Source: Jannaschia rubra
GTDB lineage: Bacteria > Pseudomonadota > Alphaproteobacteria > Rhodobacterales > Rhodobacteraceae
DNA: 64,000 nucleotides
Direction of reading: 5' to 3'
Assembly: GCF_001403735.1 (NCBI RefSeq)
Contig: NZ_CXPG01000012.1
Location: 62,001-126,000, forward strand
Part shown: positions 61,744-64,000 of the stretch, piece after piece
Layout: the number at the start of each line of letters is the position of its first letter
How positions within the stretch are numbered: position 1 is the first letter of the stretch
The notes under the pieces: generated by a model
Database searches by the model: none
What the model saw: the letters and a program-made list of their open reading frames with translations, nothing else
What the model was told of the DNA's origin: nothing
Made by a program: the position numbers and the translations under genes

Positions 61744-62871
61744 TCAGTCCGCGGTCACGTCATGATCGTAAAGCCACGCATATCCCCGCATCGGCGCGCT
61801 TGGGTTCACCCGGTCGGCCAGCCGCAGCGCCGCGTGACCCGCCGCGCGCCGCAACCCGGTCAGGTGGTAGTTCCGAGCATTGCCCGCCGCCGCCGCCAGG
61901 GCCCGCGTGACGCGCGGCCGCCGCGCGCGTTCCCAGCCGGCGGGGTCATCCAGCGACGCGGCCAGCGTCCAGGCATCCTCCAGCCCCAGGTTCGCACCCT
62001 GCGCCAGGAACGGCAGCGTCGGATGCGCCGCATCCCCGATCGCGGTGCAGGCCCCCCGCGTCCATCGCGGCGTCGCCCCGTGGTCCATCAGGCCCCAGAG
62101 GTTCACCCGCTCCACCCGGTCCAGCACGTCGCGGATGGGCCGCGCGAACCCGGCAAAGGCCCGGCGCAGGTTCGCGGGGTCGTCGTCCTGCGACCAGCCC
62201 TCCGCCACCCACGCCGTCCGTTCCTCGACCGCCACGATGTTGAGGGCGCGCCCGTCGCGCAGCGGATAACACACCAGATGCCGCCCCGGCCCGACATGCA
62301 CCTGCGCCTCGGCCGGCCAGTCGTCCACCGGCACGATGGCGCGCCAGGCGACCTGTCCCGTGAACCGCGCGGGATGGTCCGGCGCGACAAAGGCCCGCGA
62401 CGCCCCCCGCACGCCGTCGGCACCCACCAGCCGGCGAAACGCGATCCGCCTGCCGCCCTCCAGCCGCATCGCCGCGTCCTCGACCGCTGTCACGGGCGTG
62501 TCCAGACGGACGGGAATGTCCAGATCGCCCGCCCGCGCGGCCAGCGCCCCGATCAGGTCGGCCCGGTGGATCAGGCGGAACCCGGCGCCCAGCGGCATGC
62601 GGATCAGCCGCGCCCCCGAAGGGCCGTCGATCAGGTGAACCGCCTGGCTGTCGACCCCCGGCACCGACACGCCCAGCGCGTCCAGCACCCGTCCGCCATT
62701 CGGCGCGATCTGCAACCCCGCGCCCACCTCGGTCAGCGCGGGGGCCTGCTCGACCACCTCGACCGACAGGCCCCGCTGCGCGCAGGCGATGGCGCAGGCC
62801 AGCCCCGCGATCCCCGCGCCCAGGACGGTGACGTCGGGCGCGGCGTCGCGCGATGGATCAGTCGTCGCGAT
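61744..62871 (-). CDS. FAD-dependent monooxygenase (salicylate hydroxylase type), start unresolved
   Basis: PHBH-type flavoprotein. The dinucleotide-binding motif GAGIAGLACAIACAQRG lies just after the dksA stop, then EQAPALTEVGAGLQIAPNGGRVLDALG, LVGADGVRGASR and AIGDAAHPTLPFLAQGANLGLEDA (DG and GD motifs). The frame is open from about 62913, but no ATG, GTG or TTG precedes the Rossmann motif. The first canonical start, GTG at 62757, would cut off the FAD-binding glycines. I give ATC at 62871 only as a placeholder that yields the family-like length of 375 residues. A rare start, an indel or decay are possible. Confidence 0.75.
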   Translation of the reverse strand: MATTDPSRDAAPDVTVLGAGIAGLACAIACAQRGLSVEVVEQAPALTEVGAGLQIAPNGGRVLDALGVSVPGVDSQAVHLIDGPSGARLIRMPLGAGFRLIHRADLIGALAARAGDLDIPVRLDTPVTAVEDAAMRLEGGRRIAFRRLVGADGVRGASRAFVAPDHPARFTGQVAWRAIVPVDDWPAEAQVHVGPGRHLVCYPLRDGRALNIVAVEERTAWVAEGWSQDDDPANLRRAFAGFARPIRDVLDRVERVNLWGLMDHGATPRWTRGACTAIGDAAHPTLPFLAQGANLGLEDAWTLAASLDDPAGWERARRPRVTRALAAAAGNARNYHLTGLRRAAGHAALRLADRVNPSAPMRGYAWLYDHDVTAD

Positions 62872-63280
62872 GGACCTTCTCGCGCCGCTCGTGCCGCTCC
62901 TGCGCCTCCACCGTCATGGTGGCGATGGGCCGCGCGTCCAGCCGCTTGAGAGAGATCGGATCGCCCGTCACCTCGCAATAGCCGTATTCCCCCTCGTCGA
63001 TCCGCCGCAGCGCCGCGTCGATCTTGGAAATCAGCTTGCGCTGCCGGTCCCGCGTCCGCAGCTCCAGCGAGCGGTCGGTCTCCTCCGACGCGCGGTCGGC
63101 GATGTCGGGGATGGACCGGGCCGCCTGCTGCAGCCCCTCGATGGTCCGCTCTGTCTCCTCGATCAGGTCGTTCTTCCAGGCCTGAAGTTTGCGGCGGAAA
63201 TACTCCATCTGCCGCTCGTTCATGAAGGGCTCGTCTTCGGCGGGGGTGTAATCGGCGGGTACGATGGTTTCGGCGTTCAT
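62858..63280 (-). CDS. dksA: DksA/TraR-family transcription factor with a reduced zinc finger
   Basis: 140 aa. Coiled-coil NERQMEYFRRKLQAWKNDLIEE with the tip D-R-A-S-E-E-T-D-R-S-L-E-L-R-T-R-D-R. The zinc-finger region reads YGYCEVTGDPISLKRLDARPIATMTVEAQ, keeping only the first of four cysteines, as is typical of alphaproteobacterial DksA. Binds the RNA polymerase secondary channel and works with ppGpp, whose enzyme Rsh is also in this window. ATG 63280, with AGGGAGCAACC upstream. Confidence 0.93.
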   Translation of the reverse strand: MNAETIVPADYTPAEDEPFMNERQMEYFRRKLQAWKNDLIEETERTIEGLQQAARSIPDIADRASEETDRSLELRTRDRQRKLISKIDAALRRIDEGEYGYCEVTGDPISLKRLDARPIATMTVEAQERHERREKVHRDD

Positions 63281-63455
63281 GTGGTTGCTCCCTCACGCCG
63301 GCCTGCGGCTTTGTGTCGGATGCCCGAAAACGGTGCCGCCGGCCGGTATTTCTGCGGCGCGCTTACAGGACGCTTCAGGGGTTGTCACGCCCTTGCCGGC
63401 GCTGGTTGCGCTAGCGGCGGCGACTGTTACCCTGCCGCCCGATTCAGGCGGAATA

Positions 63456-64000
63456 ATGGACATCGCGATGCGTTTCGACGGCACCGACAGCTATGTGGCA
63501 ACCGACGACCTGCGGGTCGCGGTGAACGCCGCCATCACCCTCGAACGGCCGCTTCTAGTCAAGGGAGAGCCGGGGACCGGCAAGACCGAACTCGCCCGGC
63601 AGGTCGCCGCCGCCCTGGGGGTGCCGATGCTCGAATGGTCGGTGAAATCGACCACCCGCGCGCAGCAGGGGCTTTACGAATACGACGCCGTCTCCCGCCT
63701 GCGCGACAGCCAGCTCGGCGACGCGCGCGTCCACGACATTTCGAACTACATCCGCCGCGGCAAGCTCTGGCAGGCGTTCGAGGCCGGCGAGCGCGTCGTC
63801 CTCCTGATCGACGAGATCGACAAGGCCGACATCGAGTTTCCGAACGACCTGTTGCAGGAACTCGACCGGATGGAGTTTCATGTCTACGAGACCGGAGAGA
63901 CCGTCCGCGCCGCGCACCGGCCCATCGTCATCATCACCTCCAACAACGAGAAGGAGCTCCCCGACGCTTTCCTGCGTCGCTGCTTCTTTCACTATATCCG
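63456..64000 (+). CDS. MoxR-type AAA ATPase (3'-truncated by window edge)
   Basis: 181 codons are visible and the gene runs off the window. ATG 63456 follows AGGCGGA; ATG 63468 (MRFDGTDSYVATDDL) is an alternative start. Walker A GEPGTGKTELARQV, the KSTTRAQQGLYEYDAVSRLRDSQLG segment, Walker B VVLLIDEIDKADIEFPNDLL, sensor 1 IVIITSNNEKELPDAFLRRC. This MoxR-like subgroup usually precedes a VWA-domain (CoxE-like) partner in Rhodobacteraceae and acts in metallocluster or complex maturation; the partner would be outside the window. Confidence 0.9.
   Translation, partial: MDIAMRFDGTDSYVATDDLRVAVNAAITLERPLLVKGEPGTGKTELARQVAAALGVPMLEWSVKSTTRAQQGLYEYDAVSRLRDSQLGDARVHDISNYIRRGKLWQAFEAGERVVLLIDEIDKADIEFPNDLLQELDRMEFHVYETGETVRAAHRPIVIITSNNEKELPDAFLRRCFFHYI

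Noticed and set aside
1-64000. CRISPR array, prophage or integrated element
   Set aside because: No regularly spaced repeats, integrase, phage structural genes or attachment-site duplications were seen.

Overview
The window is GC-rich alphaproteobacterial chromosome and looks like a member of the Rhodobacteraceae (Rhodobacter/Roseobacter group). The pointers are the block pckA / chvI-chvG-hprK-rapZ-EIIA-HPr, an ethylmalonyl-CoA pathway methylsuccinyl-CoA dehydrogenase beside pckA, the order recO-DUF1491-era-rnc-lepB-acpS-pdxJ-DUF2062-rsh-rpoZ, a tRNA-His without an encoded extra 5' G, a DksA that keeps one zinc-finger cysteine, and CtrA-type TTAA-N7-TTAA boxes. No rRNA, CRISPR array, prophage or intact insertion sequence is visible.

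Region by region. 1-3.4 kb: electron-transfer flavoprotein (etfB, etfA), a DUF6473 protein and 3-hydroxybutyryl-CoA dehydrogenase. 3.4-10 kb: a regulatory PTS (HPr, EIIA, RapZ, HprK) joined to the ChvG/ChvI two-component system, divergent from pckA, with a CtrA box between them. 9.9-14 kb: two tandem DUF3859 secreted proteins (the first starts with TTG inside pckA), a TauE/SafE permease, mcd and a META-domain lipoprotein. 14-22.5 kb: a long overlapping minus-strand housekeeping run. 22.5-30.5 kb: NYN protein, TRIC channel, rnhA, a frameshifted LysE exporter gene below two tandem CtrA boxes, ispH, fmt and three adjacent peptide deformylase genes, one of which has lost catalytic residues; then a MalY-type PLP enzyme and tRNA-His. 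30.6-35.2 kb: mmcB, hydrolase and isomerase genes, prs and a THUMP methyltransferase.

35.2-54 kb is a sulfur region. A plus-strand operon carries a persulfide-dioxygenase-like MBL protein, a rhodanese-like/sulfide:quinone oxidoreductase fusion, a SulP transporter and two YeeE/YedE half-transporters. Next to it, on the minus strand, is a taurine dissimilation cluster: TRAP transporter tauKLM, uspA, tauXY (taurine dehydrogenase), xsc (sulfoacetaldehyde acetyltransferase), tauZ (sulfate exporter) and a cupin, with MocR-type tauR divergent. The phosphate acetyltransferase gene (pta) that normally closes this pathway survives only as a short 5' remnant.

51.9-61.7 kb is a minus-strand unit: dipeptide-type ABC transporter (two ATPases, binding protein, two permeases), a gamma-glutamyltransferase-family enzyme without signal peptide, a DUF1028 protein, a TauE/SafE exporter and a FadR-type GntR regulator. 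It reads as an uptake-and-hydrolysis system for gamma-glutamyl or similar peptides; the substrate is unknown. The window closes with a flavin monooxygenase that has no canonical start codon, dksA, and the start of a MoxR-type AAA ATPase.

I did not find one clearly unprecedented system. The best leads are the ABC-GGT-DUF1028-TauE unit, the decayed pta in an otherwise complete taurine cluster, the catalytically altered deformylase, and the paired CtrA boxes.
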